Below the pieces are notes generated by a model. That model did not search any database. It had not been told where the DNA came from and saw only the letters and a program-made list of their open reading frames with translations. From IMG/VR virus record IMGVR_UViG_3300046028_010391, positions 1 through 59,728 of that record: 59,728 bases of DNA; one strand, written 5' to 3'. This document shows positions 15,634 to 23,752 of this stretch, in pieces (positions within the stretch are counted from its first letter, which is position 1; each line of letters begins with the position of its first letter). Source of the stretch: a virus. The position numbers were made by a program, and so were the translations under genes.

Positions 15634-17367
15634 ATGGCAGAAACATTAATATCTCCTGGTGTCTTAGCGCTTGAAAACGACCAGTCATTTATTACCCAGC
15701 AGCCAGTTACTGTAGGGGCCTCACTTATTGGTCCAACAGTTAAAGGCCCGGTTGAAGTTCCTACAATCGTTACTTCATACAGCGATTATCAAAATAAATT
15801 TGGTACTACTTTCTTAAGTGCTAGCCAAGTTTATACTTATTTTACCTCTATTGCAGCTTACAATTACTTTGCAAATGGTGGTCAAACATTATTGGTATCA
15901 AGAGTAGTAACAGGTTCATTCACAAGCGCAACAACAGCTACAGGTTCAGGTACTCCTATTTATGCAAGTGCATCTGTAGAAGCTTTAGTATTTAAAACTA
16001 TTTCACAAGGTGCTATCATGAACAATACGGGTAGCATGGACGTAAGTGGTTCATTAATTTCTGGCTCTATTGATAATATTAGATGGCAAATTACAAATTC
16101 TGATACAGCATCAGGTACATTTAGTTTATTAGTTAGACAGGGTAATGATAACGCTAATACTCCTATTGTATTAGAAAGTTGGACTAATTTATCAATGGAC
16201 CCAACAGCTCCTAATTACGTATCTAAAGTAATTGGTGACCAATATAAACAATATAACTCAGTAGATAACCAAGTAGAAGTAGTTGGTACTTATTCTAATG
16301 CTTCAAGATACGTTTACGTTTCTTCAGTATTAACTCCAACCCCATTCTATTTTGATAATACTGGTATAGCAAAAGCGCAATACACATCTTCAATCCCTGT
16401 AAATGCTTCCGGATCATTCGGTGCTGCTACTGGTGCTTTATTCGTTGGTGGAGGTGCTAAATACTATAACAGCATTGTTTCAGGTGTAAATAACATTCAA
16501 GGTTTGAACACAGCAAGTTACACTAACATGATTAACTTGATGGCAAATGCTGATGATTACAGATACAACGTATTATTAACTCCTGGTTTATTTGCTTCAG
16601 AAGGTCCTTTAGGTGCTTCAGGTGTAAATACAATTATCTCTAATACTCAAAATAGAGGTGATGCAATTTACGTAAATGATTTAGTACCTTATAGCTCAAG
16701 TATTTCAGCTACAACATCTGCTGCAAACGCTAAAAATAGTTCATATGCTGCTGCTTACTGGCCTTGGGTTCAAACAATCGATCCAGATTCAGCTCAATTA
16801 GTATGGGTACCAGCTTCAACTATGATTGGTGGTGTTTATGCATATAACGATTCAGTAAGTGAGCCATGGTTCGCACCTGCTGGTATTAACAGAGGTGGAT
16901 TAGGTAGCGTAGTAAGAGCTGAAAAGAAATTATCTCAAGCTAACCGCGATACTTTATACTTAAACAAAGTTAACCCAATCGCTACATTCCCTGGTATTGG
17001 TACTGTAGTATACGGTCAGAAAACACTTCAAACAACTGCATCAGCACTTGATCGTGTTAACGTTCGTAGATTATTAATTGCTCTTAAGTCTTACATTTCT
17101 CAAGTAGCTCAAAACTTAGTATTCGAACAAAATACTATCTCTACAAGAAATAGCTTCTTAAGTCAAGTTAACCCATACTTAGAATCAGTACAACAACGTC
17201 AAGGTTTGTACGCGTTTAAAGTAGTAATGGACAGTTCAAACAACACTCCAGACGTAATTGATAGAAACCAGTTAGTAGGTCAGATTTATCTACAACCAAC
17301 TAAGACTGCTGAATTCATTTACTTGGATTTCAACATCTTACCTACTGGAGCAACTTTCCCAGCGTAA
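15634..17367 (+). CDS. 18: Contractile tail sheath protein, T4 gp18-like
   Basis: A 577-residue protein, near the size of T4 gp18 (659 aa) and cyanophage sheaths. The N terminus reads S-P-G-V-L-A-L-E-N-D then Q-P-V-T-V-G-A-S-L-I-G-P-T-V-K-G-P-V, the typical sheath opening. Next come S-Y-S-D-Y-Q-N-K-F-G and F-A-N-G-G-Q-T-L-L-V-S-R-V, where sheath proteins describe the incoming beta-strand handshake. The C terminus has N-V-R-R-L-L-I-A-L-K-S-Y-I and a final Y-L-D-F-N-I-L-P-T-G-A-T-F-P-A. Many copies surround the tube and contract to drive it into the cell. It is followed by the tube gene, as in all myoviruses. Confidence 0.92.
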   Translation: MAETLISPGVLALENDQSFITQQPVTVGASLIGPTVKGPVEVPTIVTSYSDYQNKFGTTFLSASQVYTYFTSIAAYNYFANGGQTLLVSRVVTGSFTSATTATGSGTPIYASASVEALVFKTISQGAIMNNTGSMDVSGSLISGSIDNIRWQITNSDTASGTFSLLVRQGNDNANTPIVLESWTNLSMDPTAPNYVSKVIGDQYKQYNSVDNQVEVVGTYSNASRYVYVSSVLTPTPFYFDNTGIAKAQYTSSIPVNASGSFGAATGALFVGGGAKYYNSIVSGVNNIQGLNTASYTNMINLMANADDYRYNVLLTPGLFASEGPLGASGVNTIISNTQNRGDAIYVNDLVPYSSSISATTSAANAKNSSYAAAYWPWVQTIDPDSAQLVWVPASTMIGGVYAYNDSVSEPWFAPAGINRGGLGSVVRAEKKLSQANRDTLYLNKVNPIATFPGIGTVVYGQKTLQTTASALDRVNVRRLLIALKSYISQVAQNLVFEQNTISTRNSFLSQVNPYLESVQQRQGLYAFKVVMDSSNNTPDVIDRNQLVGQIYLQPTKTAEFIYLDFNILPTGATFPA

Positions 17368-17381
17368 TTTTTTAAAAGTTG

Positions 17382-17392
17382 AATATTTATAA
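17382..17392 (+). promoter_or_regulatory. Putative late promoter (AATATTTATAA)
   Basis: AATATTTATAA ends 14 bases before the ATG of the tail tube gene, allowing tube to be expressed separately from sheath. Confidence 0.55.
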
Positions 17393-17406
17393 CAAAATAA
17401 AATAAA

Positions 17407-17895
17407 ATGGCAGTATTAGATCCAAACGAAATATTTTTCACAGCCTTTGAACCAAAACAGGCAAACCGATTCATCATGTATATTGATGGTATTCCTGCTT
17501 ATGAAATTAAAGGTGTTGGTGCTGTAACACTAACTCAAGGTACAGTAGCTTTAAACCACATTAACGTACAACGTTATGTTAAAGGTAAAACAACTTGGGG
17601 CCCTATTCAGTTTACATTGTTTGATCCTATCACTCCTTCAGGTGCTCAGGCAGTAATGGAATGGGTACGTTTACACCATGAATCAGTAACTGGTAGAGAT
17701 GGTTACAGTGATTTCTACAAGAAAGATTTAACTTTCGATGTATTAGGACCTGTAGGCGATATCGTATCAGAATGGATTATTAAAGGTGCTCTTATTACTG
17801 AAGCTAACTTCGGTGATTATAACTGGGATACTGAAAACACTGCTGTAAACATTACTATGACAGTTCAACCAGACTACTGTGTATTGAACTTCTAA
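17407..17895 (+). CDS. 19: Tail tube protein, T4 gp19-like
   Basis: A 162-residue protein, almost the same length as T4 gp19 (163 aa). Motifs include E-P-K-Q-A-N-R-F-I-M-Y-I-D-G-I-P-A-Y, then a long strand-turn region R-Y-V-K-G-K-T-T-W-G-P-I-Q-F-T. The C-terminal I-K-G-A-L-I-T-E-A-N-F-G-D-Y-N-W and final V-Q-P-D-Y-C-V-L-N-F are characteristic of T4-type tube proteins. It stacks as hexamers to form the DNA channel inside the sheath. A strong terminator follows directly, fitting very high expression. Confidence 0.92.
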   Translation: MAVLDPNEIFFTAFEPKQANRFIMYIDGIPAYEIKGVGAVTLTQGTVALNHINVQRYVKGKTTWGPIQFTLFDPITPSGAQAVMEWVRLHHESVTGRDGYSDFYKKDLTFDVLGPVGDIVSEWIIKGALITEANFGDYNWDTENTAVNITMTVQPDYCVLNF

Positions 17896-17916
17896 TCAGT
17901 AAAAATAAATTTAAAA

Positions 17917-17949
17917 GAGCTCGCGATTTTTCGCGAGCTTCTTTTTTTC
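17917..17949 (+). terminator. Intrinsic terminator after the tail tube gene
   Basis: AGCTCGCGA (17918-17926), loop TTTT, then TCGCGAGCT (17931-17939), followed by a run rich in T to 17949. The 9-bp GC-rich stem is very strong in this AT-rich genome. Confidence 0.85.
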
Positions 17950-17952
17950 TCA

Positions 17953-17963
17953 TATATTTATAT
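17953..17963 (+). promoter_or_regulatory. Putative late promoter (TATATTTATAT)
   Basis: TATATTTATAT sits just after the terminator and 27 bases before the ATG at 17991. It is a variant of the recurrent late motif and lacks a TTG at -33. Confidence 0.45.
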
Positions 17964-17990
17964 ACGACAATAAAGTTATAAAAATAATCT

Positions 17991-18734
17991 ATGGAAGAAA
18001 ATAAATTTAAGTTACCAACGGAGGTTGTAGAATTACCTTCAAAAGGTTTGTTATATCCTGAAGGAAATCTTCTTCGTGAAGGTAAAGTGGAAATGAAATA
18101 CATGACCGCAAAAGAAGAAGATATTCTTACTAATCAAAACTATATTAGACAAGGTACAGTAATTGATAAATTACTTAGTTCTTTAATTATTAGTAAAATT
18201 AATTACAACGATCTTTTAGTTGGTGATAAAAATGCTATTATGATAGCAGCACGTATTCTTTCATACGGAGCTAACTATGAATTTATGTATGATGGTCAAA
18301 AACAAAATGTTGACTTAAGTACTCTTGAACATAAACCTTTACATTCTGAAGTAACAAATAGTGGTAAAAATGAATTTAGCTTTACTTTACCAGAAACGGG
18401 TAATGTTGTTACTTTTAAATTGATTAATCACGGTGATGAAATTAAGATTGAAGATGAAATTAAAGGTTTAAAGAAAATTAATAAAGATAATGCTAACGAA
18501 GTTACTGTAAGACTTAGCCACATTATAACTTCAATTAATGGATCATCTGAAAAGAAAGATATTAGAGATTTCGTTAATAATTATTTTTTAGCTAAAGATG
18601 CTAGAGCATTTAGAGCATATTATAACGAAATATCCCCAGACATAAACTTAAAAGTAGTATTAACCGATTCAGATGGCGTAGAGGAGGACGTAGATCTACC
18701 GATCGGGATTAACTTTTTTTGGCCTGACGCCTGA
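17991..18734 (+). CDS. Tail assembly chaperone / baseplate protein, T4 gp26-like (G-type product)
   Basis: A 247-residue protein. It opens with V-V-E-L-P-S-K-G-L-L-Y-P and then V-E-M-K-Y-M-T-A-K-E-E-D-I-L, motifs of the phage protein family annotated as T4 base plate protein gp26 or tail assembly chaperone. A helical core (I-D-K-L-L-S-S-L, A-A-R-I-L-S-Y-G) follows. The zero frame ends in G-I-N-F-F-W-P-D-A. Its place between tube and tape measure genes is the conserved place of G/GT chaperones, which coat the tape measure during tail assembly. A run of seven T at 18714-18720 near the end leads to a +1-frame extension (next entries). Function is inferred from family and position. Confidence 0.7.
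   Translation: MEENKFKLPTEVVELPSKGLLYPEGNLLREGKVEMKYMTAKEEDILTNQNYIRQGTVIDKLLSSLIISKINYNDLLVGDKNAIMIAARILSYGANYEFMYDGQKQNVDLSTLEHKPLHSEVTNSGKNEFSFTLPETGNVVTFKLINHGDEIKIEDEIKGLKKINKDNANEVTVRLSHIITSINGSSEKKDIRDFVNNYFLAKDARAFRAYYNEISPDINLKVVLTDSDGVEEDVDLPIGINFFWPDA
18711..18723 (+). promoter_or_regulatory. Putative +1 ribosomal frameshift site
   Basis: In the zero frame the codons are AAC TTT TTT TGG. Skipping one T gives AAC TTT TTT (T) GGC and joins the upstream product to a downstream frame that has no start codon of its own before it becomes a conserved-looking domain. A one-base error in the T run would give the same picture. Confidence 0.6.
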
Positions 18735-18984
18735 GTATAGAGTAAGTTTATTCGACCAAATCCATGAAATAGTATTTTTTGGTAAAGGAGGTTATGACTG
18801 GAATACAGTTTATAACATGCCTATTTGGTTAAGAAACTTTACTTTTAAACGAATTAAAGAATTTTATGAGGAAACTAACAGCAATACTAATACAGTAGAA
18901 CAATCAATTGCTGCGATGAAATCAGCGGGAACTGATAAAAAAGTAAATGTTCCATCATATGTTACAAAGGCGTCAAAAAAATGA
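18721..18984 (+). CDS. T-type extension of the tail assembly chaperone, read by +1 frameshift
   Basis: Frame +1 relative to 17991-18734 is open from 18694 to the TGA at 18982-18984. It contains no ATG, GTG or TTG until an ATG deep inside the domain, so independent initiation is unlikely. The sequence starts G-L-T-P-E-Y-R-V-S-L-F-D-Q-I-H-E and has Y-D-W-N-T-V-Y-N-M-P-I-W-L-R-N-F, a W/D-x-M-P-x-x-x-R pattern that I associate with small genes preceding tape measure genes. Joined by a +1 slip after base 18719, it gives a fusion of about 330 residues. By analogy with lambda gpG/gpGT and the wide conservation of such slips, both forms would chaperone the tape measure. Confidence 0.65.
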   Translation, partial: GLTPEYRVSLFDQIHEIVFFGKGGYDWNTVYNMPIWLRNFTFKRIKEFYEETNSNTNTVEQSIAAMKSAGTDKKVNVPSYVTKASKK

Positions 18985-18994
18985 CGCCTTTTAA
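18967..18994 (+). terminator. Intrinsic terminator overlapping the chaperone stop
   Basis: AAGGCGTCA (18967-18975), loop of six A, then TGACGCCTT (18982-18990), followed by TT. The TGA stop is in the right arm, and a late-type motif starts just after the hairpin. Confidence 0.7.
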
Positions 18995-19003
18995 TATTTA
19001 TAA
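18993..19003 (+). promoter_or_regulatory. Putative late promoter (AATATTTATAA)
   Basis: A perfect AATATTTATAA, 15 bases before the tape measure ATG and immediately after a terminator hairpin, so the tape measure gene appears to form its own transcription unit. Confidence 0.6.
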
Positions 19004-19018
19004 TAAATAATCTCCTTA

Positions 19019-21421
19019 ATGGCAAAAAAAGTAGGCGACTTAAACGAAGGTGAAATCAAAAAGATTAGACAAGAATCTATTGGTCTGTTAAATGACTTAG
19101 ATTCTATTGGAAAAAGCATCAATTCTAATCTTCAGAAAGTTAGTCAGCTAACAGGAGAAAGTACTGCAGGTTTCAAAGAAAGTTTTAATGCTGCTAAATC
19201 ATTAGGTGATGCATTAGCTAAAGTAGATTCTGAAACCTTAAAATCCAAAAAACAGCAAGCCACATTCCAGGATAAAGTCCGTAAAGCTCAAGAAGAAGCT
19301 ACTAAATTAGAAGCTAAAGCTTCTCGTTTAAGAGCAGAAGCTGTAAACTTTACTAAAGAACAAGCAAAAGAAGCTTATCGTGTAGCTAGAGGATATGAAG
19401 ATGGTGCTGAAAGATTAAGAGATCAAGCTAAAGCAGCTGGAAAAGTTACTGACCAATTTGAAAAATTAAACAAACAAACTAAAATCTTTGATGATATGGC
19501 TGAGTTTACTCAGCAAATCCCAGGATTAAGTAAAGTTTTAGGTGATTTTCAAAGAGCATCAGATGCTGCTCGTGAAGCTGCTTCCGAAGGTGGTAGTGCT
19601 TTAGCAGCTGGTGGAAAAGAATTAGCAGGATTAGCAGGAAAAGCAATAGCTGCTTTTGCAGTAGGAAATTTTGTTAAAGCAGTTGTTGACTTAGATGAAA
19701 GAACAACATCAGCTGCTCGTAATTTAAACATGAGTAGAGACCAAGCTAGTAAATTAGCTATGAGTCTTAATGATGCTGCAGTAAACGGAATTACAGGTAA
19801 AGACGCTCAAGCAGCTCTTGAACAATTTGCTAACACTTTAGGAACTACAGCTGCTATTAGTGCTGAAGATGCTGTTAACTTTGCTACAATGACCAAACAA
19901 TTAGGTTTGGCCGTTAATGAAGCATCACAATTAGAAACATTATCTTTAGCAATAGGTCAAAGTTCTAAATCTATTACTCAAAATATAATAGGTGAAGTTA
20001 GATTTAGTAATTATAGAAACAAAGCGGCCGTAGATTATAAAAAAGTTTTAAAAGATGTAGGTAATGCTAATGCTGCTATTTTACTTAGTGTTAAAGGACA
20101 AGGTAAAAGTTTAGGTGATGCTGGTGCTGCAGCAAGAAGATTAGGTTTAGATTTAAATAAAGTAGATGCTATTGCTGGTAGTTTACTTAATTTTGAAGAA
20201 TCTATTGCAGGAGAATTAGAAGCTGAATTACTTACTGGTAAAGATTTAAATTTAGAAGAAGCAAGAAGATTTGCTCTTAACAATGATATAGCTGGGTTAA
20301 CAGCAGAAATTGCTAAAAACGTAGGTAATGCCGAACAATTCGGTAAAATGAATCGTTTACAACAGGAAGCAATTGCTAAATCTGTTGGAATGACTCGTGA
20401 AGAATTAGCTGCTTCTTTAATGGAACAAGAAGCTCTTACTAGATTAGGAGCTAAAGATGCTAAAGAACGAGATGCTAAAGTTGAAGCTGAAATGCAATCA
20501 ATTGAAGCTCTTAGAAAACAAGGTAAATTTTCTGAAGCTGAAGCCGCAAGAAAACAACTAGTAGATAAATTAGGTTCAGATGAATTAATTCGTCAAAGAG
20601 AAAATAGATCATTAGCTGAATTACAATTAGAAGCTAGCCAAAAAATGGCTGAATCTATGGATAATTTAGCAAGTAAAGTTCTCCCTAATATGCAATCATT
20701 AATGCAAAAAATAGTTGAACATGCTGATTCATTAGCTAAAATATTAACTATTGTTGGTGGTGTTGTTTTATTTAGTAAAGTTGCTAAAATGTTTTCTCAA
20801 TTTGGAAAAATAGCTGAATTTGCTAAAGGTATAGGTAAATTTTTAGGATTTGGAGAAAAAGCAACTGGAAAAGTTACTCAAGCTGTTATGAAAGAAACGG
20901 GTAAAACAGTATCAGGAGCAGCGGCACAATCCGCTGTTAAAGCAGGTACAGCAACCGCTGCAAAAACTACAGCAAAAGTAGGAGCCAAAACATTAGGCAA
21001 ATCAGTACTTAAAAAAATCCCAATTATTGGTGCTTTAGCAGGTATTGGATTTGGTTTAAGTCGTTTAGCTGATGGAGATATATTAGGAGCAGCAGGTGAA
21101 GTAGCTTCAGGATTAGCAGGTACTATTCCAGGATTCGGAACAGCAGCTTCAATAGGTATAGATACAGCATTAGCCGCAAGAGATATTAAAAAATCTTCAA
21201 GTATAGATTCTAGTGAAACACCAATGGCTACAGGAGGCATTGTTACTAGACCAACTAGAGCAATAGTTGGTGAAGCTGGAACAGAAGCGGTAATTCCTCT
21301 TGACAAATTTTATGCTAAATTAGACGAACTTATAGCTACTGTAAAACAAGGAGGAAACATATACTTAGATGGAACTAAAGTAGGTACAGCCATGTCTGTA
21401 AGTACTTATAGAGTTCAATAA
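19019..21421 (+). CDS. Tail tape measure protein (T4 gp29 analogue)
   Basis: An 800-residue protein. Residues 1-190 are long charged helices (coiled coil). Two hydrophobic Ala/Gly-rich segments follow, about residues 195-220 (A-G-L-A-G-K-A-I-A-A-F-A-V-G) and 660-720 (I-P-I-I-G-A-L-A-G-I-G-F-G). Near the C terminus is G-G-I-V-T-R-P-T-R-A-I-V-G-E-A-G-T-E-A-V-I-P-L, the hallmark of tape measure proteins. Position after tube and chaperone genes agrees. At about 0.15 nm per residue this predicts a tail near 120 nm. T4 gp29 is 590 aa, so the tail may be somewhat longer than that of T4. Confidence 0.85.
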   Translation: MAKKVGDLNEGEIKKIRQESIGLLNDLDSIGKSINSNLQKVSQLTGESTAGFKESFNAAKSLGDALAKVDSETLKSKKQQATFQDKVRKAQEEATKLEAKASRLRAEAVNFTKEQAKEAYRVARGYEDGAERLRDQAKAAGKVTDQFEKLNKQTKIFDDMAEFTQQIPGLSKVLGDFQRASDAAREAASEGGSALAAGGKELAGLAGKAIAAFAVGNFVKAVVDLDERTTSAARNLNMSRDQASKLAMSLNDAAVNGITGKDAQAALEQFANTLGTTAAISAEDAVNFATMTKQLGLAVNEASQLETLSLAIGQSSKSITQNIIGEVRFSNYRNKAAVDYKKVLKDVGNANAAILLSVKGQGKSLGDAGAAARRLGLDLNKVDAIAGSLLNFEESIAGELEAELLTGKDLNLEEARRFALNNDIAGLTAEIAKNVGNAEQFGKMNRLQQEAIAKSVGMTREELAASLMEQEALTRLGAKDAKERDAKVEAEMQSIEALRKQGKFSEAEAARKQLVDKLGSDELIRQRENRSLAELQLEASQKMAESMDNLASKVLPNMQSLMQKIVEHADSLAKILTIVGGVVLFSKVAKMFSQFGKIAEFAKGIGKFLGFGEKATGKVTQAVMKETGKTVSGAAAQSAVKAGTATAAKTTAKVGAKTLGKSVLKKIPIIGALAGIGFGLSRLADGDILGAAGEVASGLAGTIPGFGTAASIGIDTALAARDIKKSSSIDSSETPMATGGIVTRPTRAIVGEAGTEAVIPLDKFYAKLDELIATVKQGGNIYLDGTKVGTAMSVSTYRVQ

Positions 21422-21424
21422 CTT

Positions 21425-21435
21425 AATATTTATAA
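21425..21435 (+). promoter_or_regulatory. Putative late promoter (AATATTTATAA)
   Basis: AATATTTATAA three bases after the tape measure stop and 9 bases before the next ATG; no -33 TTG. Confidence 0.55.
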
Positions 21436-21444
21436 TAAAAAACT

Positions 21445-21687
21445 ATGGGACTATTAGATTTACTTAAAAAGGGTTCACAGTTAACTCAATGGGATGGTAA
21501 AAATCCTCAACCATTTGATAATGCTACTCAATACCAAAAAGGTTTAGCTACATCACAATTGGATTTAGATGGTAAAACACCTCTTGCTTACGACAGACTG
21601 ACCCAATACCAAAAAAGTTTAGCGGTATCACAATTAGATTTAGACGGAAAAACTCCACCAAAATATTTGGATAATCCTCCTAAATAA
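21445..21687 (+). CDS. Small virion-associated protein with internal repeats
   Basis: An 80-residue protein made of about three imperfect copies of a 27-residue unit: S-Q-L-x-L-D-G-K-T-P-x-x-(Y/F)-D-x-x-T-Q-Y-Q-K-x-L-A. The unit ends in L-D-G-K-T-P and starts again with Q-Y-Q-K-S-L-A-V-S-Q-L-D. I do not know the family. It sits between the tape measure and a baseplate gene, its stop overlaps the next start by one base, and it has its own late-type promoter, so a role in the tail or baseplate is likely. Confidence 0.55.
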   Translation: MGLLDLLKKGSQLTQWDGKNPQPFDNATQYQKGLATSQLDLDGKTPLAYDRLTQYQKSLAVSQLDLDGKTPPKYLDNPPK

Positions 21688-23450
21688 TGCCTTTAATAAA
21701 TCTAAAAACTGATCTTAAATCCCTAAGATACGGGAAGGATACTCTTGGAGGAGGGTATAGTGGGCAACCCTATATTCAAACTCCTATCCCTGAAAGCTTT
21801 AATGATTTAGGAGCACGTGAAGATTTTATTTTACGAGGTGGTATTAATGCTATAACAGATTCCGCAACTGATATTAAACGTTTGGGGAAAATGTTTACAG
21901 ATACTAAATCCCCAAACGGATTACTTTTTATTGCAAAACAACAATTATTATCTCGTACAGCTCCCCGTACACAAACTAGCGGTATTTTAAATGAAGGTGT
22001 ATATTCACCTTTGAATACATTAGCTCAAGCAGGTGCAATAGCATTTGGTGGTCATTTAAATAAACAAGGAGAAAATCCTTTTGCAGAAACAGGTGCTTAT
22101 TCTTATAATAATAACTTATACTTTAATAAAGTAAAACCAAATCCAAATAGCCCTGAAGAATCTAAAGAAAATAATAGATTAGTTAGTTTATTAACAGCTA
22201 ATACACAACAAAGAGTACTACAAAGAGAAGGATTTAGAATTAATGATGGTATAAATGTTTTAGATTATAATGGAGGCCCAGGTTCTACTTTAGGTGTAGG
22301 ACGAACAGGTATAAGATATATGTCTGATTCGTCTTTAACCTTATTAAAGAAAAAACCTACTTTATTCTCTACACAACAGAATACCTGGACATATAGTTCA
22401 GTTTTAGTTTCTACTCCATATTCAACAGTAACTCCTTTACCTGATGGAGGTTCTCAAAACCTTCCAGGCCCAACTAAACAAGGTTCTTTAGCATCACCTA
22501 AAATTCAAGATTTTAGAGCTGTATTAAGAACACAAATTCAAGGTCAAGATAGACAAACTGCAGAAAACGCAGGTGCTTTATCTTTATCCCCAGGATATGT
22601 TAACAATAATGGACCTCTTGATTTAAGAACCAATTATGGACAACCCGGACAAAGAGGTGGTAAAAGTTATGCTAACTATTCTTTAGGAGTTTTAGATACT
22701 AATGGTGCCGGTATCCCACAACCAGGTACTGCAAAACCATTAGACCAAATCAATGCATTACCTATCTACAGAAGTGAAAATGTAGATACTTCACAACCTG
22801 TAAACGATTTAGTTAAATTTAGAATTGCTGTTATAGATAACGACAGTCCTAATTTTAAAACGTTTATGCACTTTAGAGCACTTTTAGGACCTATGTCTGA
22901 TTCATACAGTTCAACATGGAACGGTATTAGTTATTTAGGTAGAGGTGAACAATTTTATACTTATGGTGGGTTTACTCGTCAAATTTCATTATCTTGGACA
23001 GTTGCAGCCCAATCAAAAGCTGAACTTATTCCAATGTATAAAAAATTAAATTATCTAGCTTCAACCTTAACCCCAGACTATGGGTCTAATGGTTATATGA
23101 AAGGTAATTTAGTTCAATTAACAGTTGGTGGCTACTTATACGAACAACCAGGATTTATAACTTCTTTATCTTATGAAATTCAAGAAGATACACCTTGGGA
23201 AATAGGAATAGGTGTAACCCCCGGTTCGGAAGATGGGACAGTAAAAGAATTACCACACATTATTAGAGTTACAGGATTCTCATTTACACCAATCCAAAAT
23301 TTTATTCCTTCTTTACAAGATAACACATTTGCCGGAATTAATAATACTGGATTAGCTAACTCTTACGGAGATGAAAGATATATAGCATTAGCTAATGGAT
23401 TAAATAATGAAAATAGTAACTATAATTTCCTAGACACTTCAGCTGAATAA
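21687..23450 (+). CDS. Baseplate / tail-tube junction protein (gp48 or gp54-like)
   Basis: A 587-residue protein. The first 370 residues are variable and Asn/Gly-rich. The C-terminal part (about 375-560) resembles the tube-like fold of phage baseplate-tube junction proteins: V-K-F-R-I-A-V-I-D-N-D, F-R-A-L-L-G-P-M-S-D, Y-T-Y-G-G-F-T-R-Q-I-S-L-S-W-T-V and Q-L-T-V-G-G-Y-L-Y-E-Q-P-G. In T4, gp48 and gp54 sit at the centre of the baseplate and start tube polymerisation. The gene order (tape measure, this gene, LysM/gp53-like gene, hub) fits. The exact T4 counterpart is uncertain. Confidence 0.55.
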   Translation: MPLINLKTDLKSLRYGKDTLGGGYSGQPYIQTPIPESFNDLGAREDFILRGGINAITDSATDIKRLGKMFTDTKSPNGLLFIAKQQLLSRTAPRTQTSGILNEGVYSPLNTLAQAGAIAFGGHLNKQGENPFAETGAYSYNNNLYFNKVKPNPNSPEESKENNRLVSLLTANTQQRVLQREGFRINDGINVLDYNGGPGSTLGVGRTGIRYMSDSSLTLLKKKPTLFSTQQNTWTYSSVLVSTPYSTVTPLPDGGSQNLPGPTKQGSLASPKIQDFRAVLRTQIQGQDRQTAENAGALSLSPGYVNNNGPLDLRTNYGQPGQRGGKSYANYSLGVLDTNGAGIPQPGTAKPLDQINALPIYRSENVDTSQPVNDLVKFRIAVIDNDSPNFKTFMHFRALLGPMSDSYSSTWNGISYLGRGEQFYTYGGFTRQISLSWTVAAQSKAELIPMYKKLNYLASTLTPDYGSNGYMKGNLVQLTVGGYLYEQPGFITSLSYEIQEDTPWEIGIGVTPGSEDGTVKELPHIIRVTGFSFTPIQNFIPSLQDNTFAGINNTGLANSYGDERYIALANGLNNENSNYNFLDTSAE

Positions 23451-23749
23451 TGAATAGATATCAAAACATACCTAAAATAAAAATTGATGGAAATTTAGTT
23501 TACCAAACATCTAAATATCCTGAGGTACCTCTATCAGTAAATGATATTTATGTTTATACTGTTCAGGGAGATAGATTTGATACCTTAGCTCAACAGTATT
23601 ATAGTAATAGCTCGTTATGGTGGGTTATTTCAATAGCAAATTCCGATAAACTTAATCAAAGTACATTAGTAATCCCTGAAGGATTACAGATTAGAATCCC
23701 CTCAACTTACGCAAATGTTGTAAGAGATTTTAACATATTAAATGCCTAA
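23450..23749 (+). CDS. 53: Baseplate wedge protein, gp53 / LysM-like
   Basis: A 99-residue protein. The core is Y-T-V-Q-G-D-R-F-D-T-L-A-Q-Q-Y-Y then L-W-W-V-I-S-I-A-N, ending in V-I-P-E-G-L-Q-I-R-I-P. This is the LysM-type domain found in T4 gp53 and in P2 gpX-like baseplate proteins, here as the domain alone. It joins baseplate parts around the hub. The start overlaps the previous stop by one base, and it sits directly before the hub gene. Confidence 0.75.
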   Translation: MNRYQNIPKIKIDGNLVYQTSKYPEVPLSVNDIYVYTVQGDRFDTLAQQYYSNSSLWWVISIANSDKLNQSTLVIPEGLQIRIPSTYANVVRDFNILNA

Positions 23750-23752
23750 AAT

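Noticed and set aside
20878-21306. 142-codon reverse-strand frame in the tape measure gene
   Set aside because: Ala/Pro-rich shadow of an Ala/Gly-rich coding region, with no promoter or start context.
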